Made by a program: the position numbers and the translations under genes. The notes beneath the pieces are model-generated. The model searched no databases, had not been told where the DNA came from, and saw nothing but the letters and a program-made list of their open reading frames with translations. A DNA stretch of 64,000 nucleotides from UBA830 sp002295635 (lineage in GTDB: Bacteria; Pseudomonadota; Alphaproteobacteria; MPNO01; UBA830): positions 90,314 to 154,313 of the forward strand of contig DBHK01000026.1 in the NCBI GenBank assembly GCA_002295635.1, given 5' to 3'. Positions 27,644 to 36,655 of the stretch are shown here, in pieces (the stretch's first letter is position 1; each line of letters begins with the position of its first letter).

Positions 27644-28459
27644 TTAAGCTTCTGCTTCCTGCCGGTATTGCGGATCAACGTAGCGAGCGCCGGCAGAACG
27701 TATATGGCTTATAATATCTGAATCAAACCTTCCCTGTGGTATAGGATCGTCGTCCCAATGACCGTACTCATCAGTGCCCCGAACAAGATAGGCAGTGCGA
27801 CGACCGATAGTGGATTTCACGTGGGTTGGGATAAAGAATAGAGCGAGACCCACCCGTTCCGTGTCAGTATTATTAGCATCGGACGAATGAAGTATCCGTT
27901 CATGATGACAAGAAAACTGACCCTGCCTCAAGGGGAGGTAAACGGCATCACTGTCATTAATACCATGAATAACCTGCCCCCGGGCCAGTAAATTTTTTTC
28001 GTCGAAAGTCTCTTCATGCGAGTACGTTGCGCCGATGTGCGAACCTGGGAGTACCTTCATACATCCCATTTCTGGAGTTGAGTCAGTAATTGCCAGCCAA
28101 ACGGTAACCAATTCGTGAGGTTCTAAACCAAAATACGCTGAATCCTGATGCCAAGAGACATAAGAACCATCCCGCGCTCCCTTTATCCAGAAACGCGACG
28201 CAAATGATAAGATGTCGGGACCGATGAGATCTTCTACGACGTCCAGAATCCGGTCATTAAAAGTAAAATCATATGATCGGCGGAAGCAGAGGTGTCCCTT
28301 TATTTGGAGTTGACCTGCAGACATTTCATTAGCAATTCGAAATGCGTCAAGGTCTCCCAACATTCCCTCAGCATCCGCAATGTCAATTCCTTCAAGAGGC
28401 GCTAGGTAACCCTTGTCCCGATAGAATTCGATCTGATCCGCTGAAAGAAATTTCGTCAT
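27644..28459 (-). CDS. Phytanoyl-CoA dioxygenase (PhyH) family protein
   Basis: 271-residue Fe(II)/2-oxoglutarate-dependent oxygenase. The start is set at 28459 because GAGGAG lies just upstream and MTKFLSADQIEFYRDKGYL is the normal family opening; the frame runs 39 codons further upstream with no family match. The iron triad is HQD in SWHQDSAYFG plus the distal His in HHERILHSSDAN, and Arg in ERVGLALFF is the likely 2-oxoglutarate anchor. The substrate is unknown. It converges with the CoA transferase and is followed in reading direction by nothing else on this strand. Confidence 0.9.
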   Translation of the reverse strand: MTKFLSADQIEFYRDKGYLAPLEGIDIADAEGMLGDLDAFRIANEMSAGQLQIKGHLCFRRSYDFTFNDRILDVVEDLIGPDILSFASRFWIKGARDGSYVSWHQDSAYFGLEPHELVTVWLAITDSTPEMGCMKVLPGSHIGATYSHEETFDEKNLLARGQVIHGINDSDAVYLPLRQGQFSCHHERILHSSDANNTDTERVGLALFFIPTHVKSTIGRRTAYLVRGTDEYGHWDDDPIPQGRFDSDIISHIRSAGARYVDPQYRQEAEA

Positions 28460-28650
28460 CCGTCTCCTCGCATTGTCCTTATGGAAATAGTAGGCAATGT
28501 CTATGTAAGAGAAAAGTACTGAAATTGGTTCAATAATTTTTTCGTTTTCTTTTGGAGTACTGTTTTGTGCTTTCACTCTAAATTTGAGATCGTTAGAAAA
28601 TTCAAGCCCCTTGACAAGGCTTTATCGAAAAATTCGGATCCCGTGGCAAA

Positions 28651-29574
28651 TCAGCCTCCGGGTACAGTGCCGCTGGGTAGTGAACGGACATGTTCATAAA
28701 TATCTCGGGGTCTACAAAGCCAAATCCTGTCAGCCTCTGGATGGTTGATAATATGTTTCAAAATGTCTCGTAAACCAGAAAGTCGGTACGGCTGGCCAAC
28801 CACGAACGTGTGCATTGCAAGGCTAAAGATAAGTGGCTGATTTTCGCACTGTCGGATTTGTTCATCAAAATGCGCAGTGACCATCCGGGTAAAGTCGTCG
28901 GCCGTGTGACGACGACTAAGTTGCGCTGGGGAGTCATTAATTTCAATGTGATATGGGATGGATAAAATGGAACCGGTTTCCGTCTTCATCCAGAATGCCT
29001 GGTCGTCGGCTGACCAGTCCATAATGTACCGGTAACCGTTGGCATGCAGGAGATCCGGTGTATAGCTGCTCTCAGATATCCATGGCCCCATCCATCCACC
29101 CGGCCCTTCCCCCTCATGTTCGCGAAAGGCCTCGGTAGCACGCGCTATAAGATCAGCTTCCTCCTCTTTCGGGTATGCCCCCTGCTCTTCGGAATTAGTT
29201 ACGCCATGGCCAACGAATTCATCACCTCTGTCGCGTATCTTTCTGGGTATCTGTGGAGCATAATCGTAGATTGATGTATTCATCAGATGGCACATCGGCA
29301 ATCCCATACTGCCGAAAAGTTCGAAAATCCGCCAAATTCCAACGCGCAAACCATAATCTCGCCATGCGTAGTTTCGCACGTCGGGTTGTGTACCCGGATT
29401 AGTCGGCGTATGACCCAGACCCTCGCCAAAGCTAAAATGTTCGATATTCAAAGCGAAATAAACGGCTAATCGCTTGCCGTCCGGCCATTCGTAGTCCGGC
29501 CGATCAATTATTGGCGAATACTCGTAACGATTATGTTTTTTCAACTCCACCGACCCGGCCTTTCCATCATGCAC
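28651..29574 (-). CDS. PuuE-like polysaccharide deacetylase-fold hydrolase
   Basis: 307 residues with the NodB-like fold of the allantoinase PuuE branch. The opening YEWPDGKRLAVYFALNIEHF and the later DEFVGHGVTNSEEQGAYPKEEE and LQLxRR-like C-terminal regions follow the PuuE pattern. The usual metal-binding TFDDG and HxxxH motifs of peptidoglycan deacetylases are absent, as in cofactor-independent PuuE. PuuE opens a cyclic ureide; here a cyclic amide in the same pathway as the molybdenum hydroxylases and HyuA/HyuB is an attractive but unproven substrate. It lies upstream of the PhyH gene on the same strand. Confidence 0.82.
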   Translation of the reverse strand: MHDGKAGSVELKKHNRYEYSPIIDRPDYEWPDGKRLAVYFALNIEHFSFGEGLGHTPTNPGTQPDVRNYAWRDYGLRVGIWRIFELFGSMGLPMCHLMNTSIYDYAPQIPRKIRDRGDEFVGHGVTNSEEQGAYPKEEEADLIARATEAFREHEGEGPGGWMGPWISESSYTPDLLHANGYRYIMDWSADDQAFWMKTETGSILSIPYHIEINDSPAQLSRRHTADDFTRMVTAHFDEQIRQCENQPLIFSLAMHTFVVGQPYRLSGLRDILKHIINHPEADRIWLCRPRDIYEHVRSLPSGTVPGG

Positions 29575-29715
29575 CTTTAATGATTTTCCCAGCGGAACTG
29601 TGTAAGATCAAGAGGAAGGTCATGCGTCACGATGCCCCCTTGAACTACTTACCATGAGATGGGACATTCTTCGGGCATTTAGGGATTAAAAAAAAACTAA
29701 AATGAGGAGTTAGCC

Positions 29716-30585
29716 GTGAAGGCGCCGAAATTTTCATACGTAAGGGCGGAAAGCGTTGGTCATGCGCTTGAGCTGCTTGACCAGCATGGTGACGATGCTC
29801 GTATCCTTGCGGGTGGCCAAAGCCTGATGCCAACACTCAATATGCGCTTGTCGCAGCCGGAAATTCTCGTCGACATAAATCGGCTGCAGGAGCTTAAAGG
29901 CATTACGCTAGATGGCGATACTGTCACAATCGGTGCTTTGACCCGACATGTCGAAGTTATGAATTCGGAGATCGTTTCTAAACATCTCCCTCTCATTGCG
30001 GAGGCAATGCCACACGTCGCTCATGTGGCCATCCGAAACCGAGGAACTATCGGGGGTAGTATCGCTTTATCCGACCCAGCCGCAGAAATGCCGGCCTGCG
30101 CTTTAGCTCTCGGGGCCAGCCTCGTTGTCCAGAGCAGTGAGGGAAAACGAGAAATTCCTGCAGAAGAATTTTTTCACGGTCTATATGAAACCGCTCGTGC
30201 CGAAAACGAGCTGTTAATCGAAATCCGCTTTCCGATACAGAAAAAAGGTAACGTTTCGGTCTTCATGGAACTAGCTCGTCGCCACGGCGACTTCGCTATT
30301 GCTGGGATCTGTGCCTATGGAAAGGTTTCTGGGAATACGATTGATGACATGCGGCTTGTATATTTCGCTAGTGAGGATCGGCCTATGATTGGGGAGAATG
30401 CTATTGCGGCGCTCAATGGTAAAACTTGGTCCGAAGATACCAAGGACGCAGTTTCATCTGCTCTTGAAAACGATCTTGATCCAATGGCTAACCTGCACGG
30501 TAGCTCTGCGATGAAGATGCACCTGCAAAAAGTTCTGACTGGCCGCGCTATGGATACAGCGATTAGCCGTGCGGGGAACTTTTAA
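29716..30585 (+). CDS. Molybdenum hydroxylase FAD-binding subunit (CoxM/medium)
   Basis: 289 residues that carry FAD and pass electrons from the 2Fe-2S subunit to an acceptor. FAD motifs are AGGQS (32-36, within LAGGQSLMPTLNMRL) and TIGGS (111-115). The gene starts with GTG and has GAGGAG six bases upstream. Its stop shares one base with the next ATG (TAATG). It is the only FAD subunit in the window, although three large subunits are present, so it may serve more than one of them. Confidence 0.93.
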   Translation: MKAPKFSYVRAESVGHALELLDQHGDDARILAGGQSLMPTLNMRLSQPEILVDINRLQELKGITLDGDTVTIGALTRHVEVMNSEIVSKHLPLIAEAMPHVAHVAIRNRGTIGGSIALSDPAAEMPACALALGASLVVQSSEGKREIPAEEFFHGLYETARAENELLIEIRFPIQKKGNVSVFMELARRHGDFAIAGICAYGKVSGNTIDDMRLVYFASEDRPMIGENAIAALNGKTWSEDTKDAVSSALENDLDPMANLHGSSAMKMHLQKVLTGRAMDTAISRAGNF

Positions 30586-31067
30586 TGAGCGAGGAAATGG
30601 TGACCGTCAGCATGACGGTTAATGGTGAAGCAGTATCTAAAACTATACCAGTCAGGACCCATTTGGTCGATTTCATCCGGACAGAACTCGGGTTTACGGG
30701 CTCGCATCTAGGCTGCGAGCATGGTATCTGCGGCGCATGCTCAGTCCGCGTTGACGGCGACGTCGTACGTGGCTGTCTAATGCTGGCGGCTCAAGCCGAG
30801 GGAAGCGAAGTTCTAACTATCGAAGGCATTACCGATACAGGGGAAATTGCAGATCTTCAGAACAAATTCGTTGAACGTAACGCCCTGCAATGCGGCTTTT
30901 GTACCCCCGGAATGTTGATGACAGCCGCAGAGTTGCTGGCTCAAAAAACCGCGATGAGCCGAGAGGATATCCGCGAATTTATGTCGGGTAATTACTGCCG
31001 TTGCACCGGTTATCATGCCATCGTGGATGCAATAGAAAACATAAATAACGAACGTTTAAAAGGGTAA
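30585..31067 (+). CDS. Molybdenum hydroxylase 2Fe-2S subunit (CoxS/small), copy A
   Basis: 160 residues with two iron-sulfur clusters. The plant-ferredoxin-like cluster uses Cys44, Cys49, Cys52 and Cys64 (GCEHGICGACS...GC). The second, helical-domain cluster uses Cys103 and Cys106 (QCGFCTPGM) and Cys138 and Cys140 (CRCTG). It sits between the FAD and Mo subunits, with the Mo subunit starting 2 bases after its stop, giving a complete M-S-L operon. Confidence 0.95.
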   Translation: MSEEMVTVSMTVNGEAVSKTIPVRTHLVDFIRTELGFTGSHLGCEHGICGACSVRVDGDVVRGCLMLAAQAEGSEVLTIEGITDTGEIADLQNKFVERNALQCGFCTPGMLMTAAELLAQKTAMSREDIREFMSGNYCRCTGYHAIVDAIENINNERLKG

Positions 31068-31069
31068 AA

Positions 31070-33451
31070 ATGGGATTTATTCACCCCTACGAACGCCCCA
31101 ATTCCTATATCGGCCGCACACTCCCTAGGTCTCGGGCGAAACGGGCAGTCGCCGGCAGGGGGCGTTATACAGACGATATAACGCCACCTCGGACCCTTCA
31201 CGCAGCGTTCGTTCGCAGCCCCTACGCTCATGCAAAAATTCTGCATATAAACGTAAACGCTGTACATGAATCGCCTGGAGTGAAATTGGTGATGACTGGC
31301 GAAGAACTAGCGAAGATGTGTACCGGCCCATGGGTCGGCACACTGACGGTCTTCGAGAATATGAAGGCGGAGCCCCAATATCCAATGGCGGTCGACCGCG
31401 TTTGTTGGCATGGCGAACCAGTAGTTATGGTAATTGCAGAAACGCGAGCACAGGCTGAGGATGCGGGGGAGCTTGTCACCGTCGAGTACGAGGAATTACC
31501 AGTCGTTATTAATAAGGAAACGGCGCTTGATGTGGGCTCTCCGGTCATTCACCCTAATTTGGGCGATAATAAAGCTTGGGAACACACTCTGGGTTCTGGC
31601 GACGTAGATAAGGCTTTTGAGGAGGCCGATCACGTACTTGAAGAGACCTTTTATTTCGGACGTCACACTGCGGTCAGCCTAGAGCCACGTATTGTACTCT
31701 CTGAGTACGATCCGGGGACAGAACGGCTTACGATCCATACATCCAGCCAATGCCCACATATGATCGAAACTGTTTTCGCCCAAACGCTCGGAGTTCCGGA
31801 ACATAACGTTCGGATCGTCGCACCCGATGTCGGTGGCTCGTTCGGGCTGAAGATTCATACATTTGGTGACGAAGTCGCAGCAACCGCTGCATCCATAAAA
31901 TTGGGCCGCCCTGTAAAATTTGTCGCGGACCGTCTCGAATCATTCGTTTCAGACATTCATGCCCGAGAAAATAGGGTTAAGGCCAAGATAGGTATTATGA
32001 ACGACGGCACCATGATAGCTGCTGAAATCGACGACCTCTCCGGTGTCGGCGCCTACTCTCAATACCCTCGAACTTCTGTGTTTGAGGCCAATCAAATCCT
32101 GAATATTAGCTTTGGGCCGTATAAGCACCCGAACTACCGGGCGAAGGCGACCGTGGTTTATCTCAATGCCGTACCAACCTCACAGTACAGAGCAGTGGGG
32201 CATCCTATCGGCATATCGGTCGGCGAGTTCATGATGGATTGGGCCGCCGATATCACTGGGCTTGATCCATTCGAAATTCGTCGCAAGAACGTAATGGAGG
32301 ATGATTCCTACCCCCGCCAAATAGGGTCCGGCATCCCGATGAAAGACCTGTCGCATCAGGCGTGTCTAGAAAAGCTTTATGGACTAATGAGTTACGAGGA
32401 TTTAAAGACGGAACAAGCCGAGCTAAGAAAACAAGGTATTTACCGAGGTATTGGCGTCGCGGGCTTTATCAAGGGAACGGCACCAAGTCCTGTGGGTTAC
32501 TATGGAGCCGGTGGCGCGCGCATCGCAGCTCAAGACGCAACGACTGTGAAGCTAGAACCATCCGGCGGGGTTATCGTGGCACTCGGCGTGACCGACCAAG
32601 GTCAAGGTGTTGATACCGTTATGGAACAGATCGCTGCAGCAGCTGTCGGCTGCCAGATAGAACAGGTACGGGCGATCTCAGGAGATACTGACGCCACGCC
32701 TTACGGAGGCGGTACTTATGCGTCTAGAGCAACTGCCATCGGCGGCGAGGCTACCTACCAAGCCGCGCTAGATCTTCGGCGAGAAATTCTTCATATGGCG
32801 GGGATATTGCTACAATCCGATCCAGAAGAACTCGATATTGTGGATGGTAATGTAGTTACTCTTGGCTCGACCGAGCCTCGTATTCCACTGTCCGAGATAG
32901 GACGGATCGGTCACTTTCAATTAGGTCAACTACCAAACGACTATCAGCCTGTCTTGTCGCATACACGCCGCTACCGACTGCAGGATTCCCCTTACATCTA
33001 TACCAACGGTATCCACGGCGCTTATATAGAGGTTGACATTGATACTGGATGGATAAATCACCTAAATCACTGGGTAGTCGAAGATTGTGGTCGCATTATT
33101 AATGAACAGCTTGCCGACGAGCAGATTCGGGGCGGCTGCGTGCAAGGACTTGGCGGGGCTTTGTACGAACACTGCATATACGATGATTTCGGCCAGCTTC
33201 AAAACGGCACGATGGTTGACTATGTCACGCCAATGATGTCGGAAATGCCCGATATCACAGTTGGCCACGTCCAGACGCCGACCAGCGAATCTGAGCTTGG
33301 AGCAAAGGGTGCGGGCGAATCAGGAACGGGCGCAGCGCCTGGCGTGATGATGAATGCGGTCAATAACGCCATCAAACCGTTAACCGACGGTCGGGTTACC
33401 GAACAACCGATCTCGCCTGAGGTAATACTCAAGGCACTTGGTAAACTCTAA
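31070..33451 (+). CDS. Molybdenum hydroxylase large subunit, copy 2 (complete operon)
   Basis: 793 residues binding molybdopterin; completes the M-S-L operon 29716-33451. The catalytic Glu750 is in LGAKGAGESG and the cofactor motifs GVTDQGQGVDTVMEQ and GGTYASRA are intact. The position of the CO dehydrogenase copper-ligand Cys is again SQYRAVGHP, so CO is not the substrate. It is strikingly like copy 1 along its length (for example YFGRHTAVSLEPR against DFGRHTGVTLEPR), implying a duplication. The substrate is probably a heteroaromatic or related acid, by family only. Confidence 0.93.
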   Translation: MGFIHPYERPNSYIGRTLPRSRAKRAVAGRGRYTDDITPPRTLHAAFVRSPYAHAKILHINVNAVHESPGVKLVMTGEELAKMCTGPWVGTLTVFENMKAEPQYPMAVDRVCWHGEPVVMVIAETRAQAEDAGELVTVEYEELPVVINKETALDVGSPVIHPNLGDNKAWEHTLGSGDVDKAFEEADHVLEETFYFGRHTAVSLEPRIVLSEYDPGTERLTIHTSSQCPHMIETVFAQTLGVPEHNVRIVAPDVGGSFGLKIHTFGDEVAATAASIKLGRPVKFVADRLESFVSDIHARENRVKAKIGIMNDGTMIAAEIDDLSGVGAYSQYPRTSVFEANQILNISFGPYKHPNYRAKATVVYLNAVPTSQYRAVGHPIGISVGEFMMDWAADITGLDPFEIRRKNVMEDDSYPRQIGSGIPMKDLSHQACLEKLYGLMSYEDLKTEQAELRKQGIYRGIGVAGFIKGTAPSPVGYYGAGGARIAAQDATTVKLEPSGGVIVALGVTDQGQGVDTVMEQIAAAAVGCQIEQVRAISGDTDATPYGGGTYASRATAIGGEATYQAALDLRREILHMAGILLQSDPEELDIVDGNVVTLGSTEPRIPLSEIGRIGHFQLGQLPNDYQPVLSHTRRYRLQDSPYIYTNGIHGAYIEVDIDTGWINHLNHWVVEDCGRIINEQLADEQIRGGCVQGLGGALYEHCIYDDFGQLQNGTMVDYVTPMMSEMPDITVGHVQTPTSESELGAKGAGESGTGAAPGVMMNAVNNAIKPLTDGRVTEQPISPEVILKALGKL

Positions 33452-33474
33452 TATAAATTATTGCGGTTAAACTC

Positions 33475-34248
33475 ATGGAGATGAACGCCGCGGATGGTCA
33501 ATTTCTCGGTATGCTCGGGATTAACGCTTGGGTATTCACCGCACTGTCTTTCGGTGCCTTAATCGCAGCATTCATAGCTTCGGTTTCAGGAACAGCAGGA
33601 GGACTGGCTCTGCTGGCCTTCATGGCATTTGTATTTCCGCCGGCCCTGCTAATACCAATACATACAATTGTTCAGCTTGGAGCCGCCGCTAGCCTCGGTA
33701 TCTCTCGGTGGAAATACATGATGTGGGATACAGTAGCACCGTTTCTGATCGGCACAATCGTGGGGGCCGCCGTTGGCGGTCAGATATTCATAAATCTACC
33801 AGAGAACGTCCTTCTCCTGACCTTGGCGATAAGTATTTTAATCCTTTTATGGGTGCCTAGTCTTGCAAGGTTCGGACCGGAACGAGGCCGCTTTCTATTC
33901 GTCGGATTTATAGTCACGTTCCTCGGTGTATTTATCAGTGCCACCGGGACATTGCTGGCTACTTTTACGGCTGCCAAAGCACAAGATCGGCGTAACCACA
34001 TCGCTATGGTCGGAATACTAATGTCGATCGTTCATATAGCTAAACTGACTACATTCGGATTACTTGGTGTCAGTTTCGGCTCCTATGTACCCCTCATTAT
34101 ATCGATGATAGCTGCCTCATTCCTTGGAACTTGGATAGGTAAAGGCGTTATGGATCGTATATCGGAAAGGGCTTTTCGTACGGGATTTCAAGTTATCTTA
34201 ACCGCAATGTCGGCTCGGCTAATTTGGATAGCAATCTCCGACCTGTAA
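33475..34248 (+). CDS. TauE/SafE family membrane transporter
   Basis: 257 residues with about eight transmembrane helices and the family's GTAGGLALLAFMAFVFPPALLIP opening in the first half and a repeat in the second (ATGTLLATFTAAK). TauE/SafE proteins export sulfite, sulfoacetate or other organic anions, or take up small anions. The gene follows the molybdenum hydroxylase operon by 23 bases on the same strand and probably belongs to it. An ATG six bases later (33481) is an alternative start. Confidence 0.87.
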   Translation: MEMNAADGQFLGMLGINAWVFTALSFGALIAAFIASVSGTAGGLALLAFMAFVFPPALLIPIHTIVQLGAAASLGISRWKYMMWDTVAPFLIGTIVGAAVGGQIFINLPENVLLLTLAISILILLWVPSLARFGPERGRFLFVGFIVTFLGVFISATGTLLATFTAAKAQDRRNHIAMVGILMSIVHIAKLTTFGLLGVSFGSYVPLIISMIAASFLGTWIGKGVMDRISERAFRTGFQVILTAMSARLIWIAISDL

Positions 34249-34447
34249 TATGGCGCCGGCTTCCTTCTGCGTAAATAAAGTCGTTTAAAGGGTCTTTGAC
34301 TTTCCACTAATGATATTACCTCATTATTTAATTTCATATTTCATATTAACTTACTGTATTATCGAGGTTTTTCTTATTTTCGATATTAATTTTCAGAGTG
34401 AGATTTAATGTTCTGGATTCCTCTCTCTCTTGATGGAATTCGTTAAA

Positions 34448-35359
34448 TCAGCGCCTCCAGTTCACCAATGCGACGCCTAACAGCATCAAGCCTATCGAAA
34501 TCCAAACGATCAGCGAGTGGCTTTCGTTGAACAGAAGCAAACCAAATGCCACGCCGAAACCCACAGACAGAAAGTTAGCCTGCGTCATATAGGTGGGTCC
34601 AGCTATACGGATAAGTTCAAAGATAGCGTAAAAATTTATCGCAGCGAGCACGGAATGGGCGACAAGAGCTATTTCTCCTCGTGACAGCGGCCATCCGAGC
34701 AGCTGAAATTCGCCCAATGCGATTGCAAGAGGAAACGCAAATATAGATGCGGCGAGCAACGTTCCACTCGACAACGTCAAAGAATCAACTTTCGCTGGCC
34801 GCGATTTTTCCGATAACGCAGTATAAGCAACAGCATGAAGGAGTGGTGCACCAAATCCAATTAATACCCACACGGCCAGCGAGCGATCAGGTAAACTGGA
34901 TTCGGGTGCGACAATCAGAATCGCACCCAAAAATCCTAATACGATGCCTCCGGTCCGGAGCCAGAAAAACTTTTCTATTCTTGTAATCAAGCTTATGAGG
35001 TAGGTGAAAATCGGAACGAAACTCATAATTACCGCCATGAGACCTATGGGTAATTTACCCTGGACGGTGTAAAGGATCATGTTAGCAAGCGTGAATCTGA
35101 CTAACCCGAGTCGTAGGTAATATCGCCAATGCGTTCTTGCATACCTCGGCCTCATACCGCGAATATTGGCGGCAACAAACAGCCAAAACCCACTTAGGAG
35201 TGTAAACCAGAACAGATAGTTGACTGGACGAACACCGTCCGTGACCGCGATCTTGATCAATACGAAAAATCCGCCCCAAAGACCGCCGATCAGAAATAGT
35301 AAAGCCAAGCGCAATAGCAACGATCGCCGTGAAGGTAATGATGATGGACCAAATCTCAT
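34448..35359 (-). CDS. EamA/DMT family transporter
   Basis: 303 residues with ten transmembrane helices in two EamA repeats. The first (FLIGGLWGGFFVLIKIAV) and second half are both readable, and the protein ends in NWRR. Substrate unknown. An AT-rich gap of about 200 bases separates it from the TauE/SafE gene. It is not closely similar to the DMT protein at 17257-18141. Confidence 0.87.
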   Translation of the reverse strand: MRFGPSSLPSRRSLLLRLALLFLIGGLWGGFFVLIKIAVTDGVRPVNYLFWFTLLSGFWLFVAANIRGMRPRYARTHWRYYLRLGLVRFTLANMILYTVQGKLPIGLMAVIMSFVPIFTYLISLITRIEKFFWLRTGGIVLGFLGAILIVAPESSLPDRSLAVWVLIGFGAPLLHAVAYTALSEKSRPAKVDSLTLSSGTLLAASIFAFPLAIALGEFQLLGWPLSRGEIALVAHSVLAAINFYAIFELIRIAGPTYMTQANFLSVGFGVAFGLLLFNESHSLIVWISIGLMLLGVALVNWRR

Positions 35360-35569
35360 TTACGAGATGTAACATCGAGAGACACTCTTCAGAAGAATCA
35401 TAAAATTAATAAACGTCATCTACTCTTTATTCCTAGCTCAGTGAGATGCTGTAAAAGATCTTTATTGCATGGGAAAACTAAAGCCAGTTCTGTATTACAC
35501 AACACGGTGCTTCAGATCGTTTGAGATATAATGAACAAAAAACTTTTTAAATGTCGCAGGAGATAACGC

Positions 35570-36175
35570 ATGGCAAGGGGTATTATCGATAAAGACGGTC
35601 TTAACTCACCAGACGTTTCAAGACTGCGCGAAACGCAGACGCCGGGCGATATCCCTTTCAGTATAAATAAAATCGGGCACGTCGTTTTGATGGTGCAAGA
35701 CCTCGAGAAATCAGTGGAATTTTACGCAAAGGTGCTGGGTTTTAGGGTGTCCGACGTTTATCCCGCATCGATGGTTCCCGGCCGTATGGTCTTTATGCGT
35801 TGCAGCAATGATCACCATGGTGTTGCGCTGGTCGGAGGAGCTTTGAAGGCCGGTAACAGTTATGAATTGAACCATATGGCATTTGAAGTCTCTACCATCG
35901 ATGAGGTGTTCCGGGCGCGCGACCATCTCGAAGCCCATGAAATAAAAATCTCCTACTTGGGCCGCCGACGTGCCGGCTGCCAAGTTGCGGTAGAATTTTT
36001 CGATCCAGATAACCACATGCTCGAAATTTATTGGGGAATTGATCAGATCGGTATCAATGGGCAGTCACGCCCGCCAGACGAATGGCATGAGGAAATGTCA
36101 CTGGAAAGTGCAGTTGACAACCCGCCACCCGGACAAGATACCACCATGAAATATCCAAATCTCCGAAGAGACTAA
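35570..36175 (+). CDS. VOC superfamily (extradiol dioxygenase-like) protein
   Basis: 201 residues with one VOC module pair between about 32 and 155. The metal ligands expected for type I extradiol dioxygenases are present: His37 in GHVVLMV, the His of LNHMAFEV and the Glu of HMLEIYWG. The N-terminal 30 residues and a C-terminal acidic tail are extra. It is short for a two-domain ring-cleaving dioxygenase, so it may be a one-module extradiol enzyme or another VOC enzyme. It converges on the MarR gene, 3 bases apart. Confidence 0.83.
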   Translation: MARGIIDKDGLNSPDVSRLRETQTPGDIPFSINKIGHVVLMVQDLEKSVEFYAKVLGFRVSDVYPASMVPGRMVFMRCSNDHHGVALVGGALKAGNSYELNHMAFEVSTIDEVFRARDHLEAHEIKISYLGRRRAGCQVAVEFFDPDNHMLEIYWGIDQIGINGQSRPPDEWHEEMSLESAVDNPPPGQDTTMKYPNLRRD

Positions 36176-36178
36176 CTC

Positions 36179-36655
36179 CTAACGCCTCAAGGGTGCGCGG
36201 CTCTCACTATTGTTGCCGTCAGCCATTTTCCTAAGAAGCCGCATAAAGTGCGCCTGTTCTGTTGGTGTCAACGGAGCCAGCATCCGATCTTGGGCAATTT
36301 CAGCCGCCGGAAGAACGTCACGGATTAGTCGCATGCCCCTCTTGGTAATCGAAACCGGTTTTGAACGGCGATCCCTCTTCGAAATGCTTCGTTCAACCAA
36401 GCCCCTTTCTTCCAACTTTCGGACTACAACGCTAGTCGTAGTTCGGTCAAGCGCCAGCGCACCTCCTAGACCAACCTGATCGTCGGGCCCCTGCCGGTTT
36501 AACTCTATAAGCAATGCGAACTGCAGAGGGGTGATGTCCCAGGGACGGCACTCATCGAGGAAAACCGAAACAGCAATTTGCTGGCACCTACGCATTAGAT
36601 GACCGGGAGCCTGACATAGATCGTTCAGGATGCCTGTATTACCAACTTCTACCAT
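36179..36655 (-). CDS. MarR family transcriptional regulator
   Basis: 158-residue winged-helix repressor. The DNA-binding part includes the recognition-helix region ALDRTTTSVVVRKLEERGLVE and the wing KRDRRSKPVSIT, as in MarR proteins that sense aromatic acids. Its ATG shares a base with the stop of the upstream flavoprotein gene (TGATG), so both are translated together. The inverted repeat at 37869-37900, in front of that flavoprotein gene, is the likely operator, making the operon autoregulated. Confidence 0.92.
   Translation of the reverse strand: MVEVGNTGILNDLCQAPGHLMRRCQQIAVSVFLDECRPWDITPLQFALLIELNRQGPDDQVGLGGALALDRTTTSVVVRKLEERGLVERSISKRDRRSKPVSITKRGMRLIRDVLPAAEIAQDRMLAPLTPTEQAHFMRLLRKMADGNNSESRAPLRR

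Noticed and set aside
28609..28619. CCTTGACAAGG palindrome between the PhyH and PuuE-like genes
   Set aside because: Short, alone and without a recognisable promoter pair nearby; not enough to call a regulator site.
22721..33451. Aerobic CO dehydrogenase (coxMSL)
   Set aside because: The large subunits lack the Cys loop that carries copper in form I CO dehydrogenase; they read SQYRAVGHP or MFRGVGVP there.
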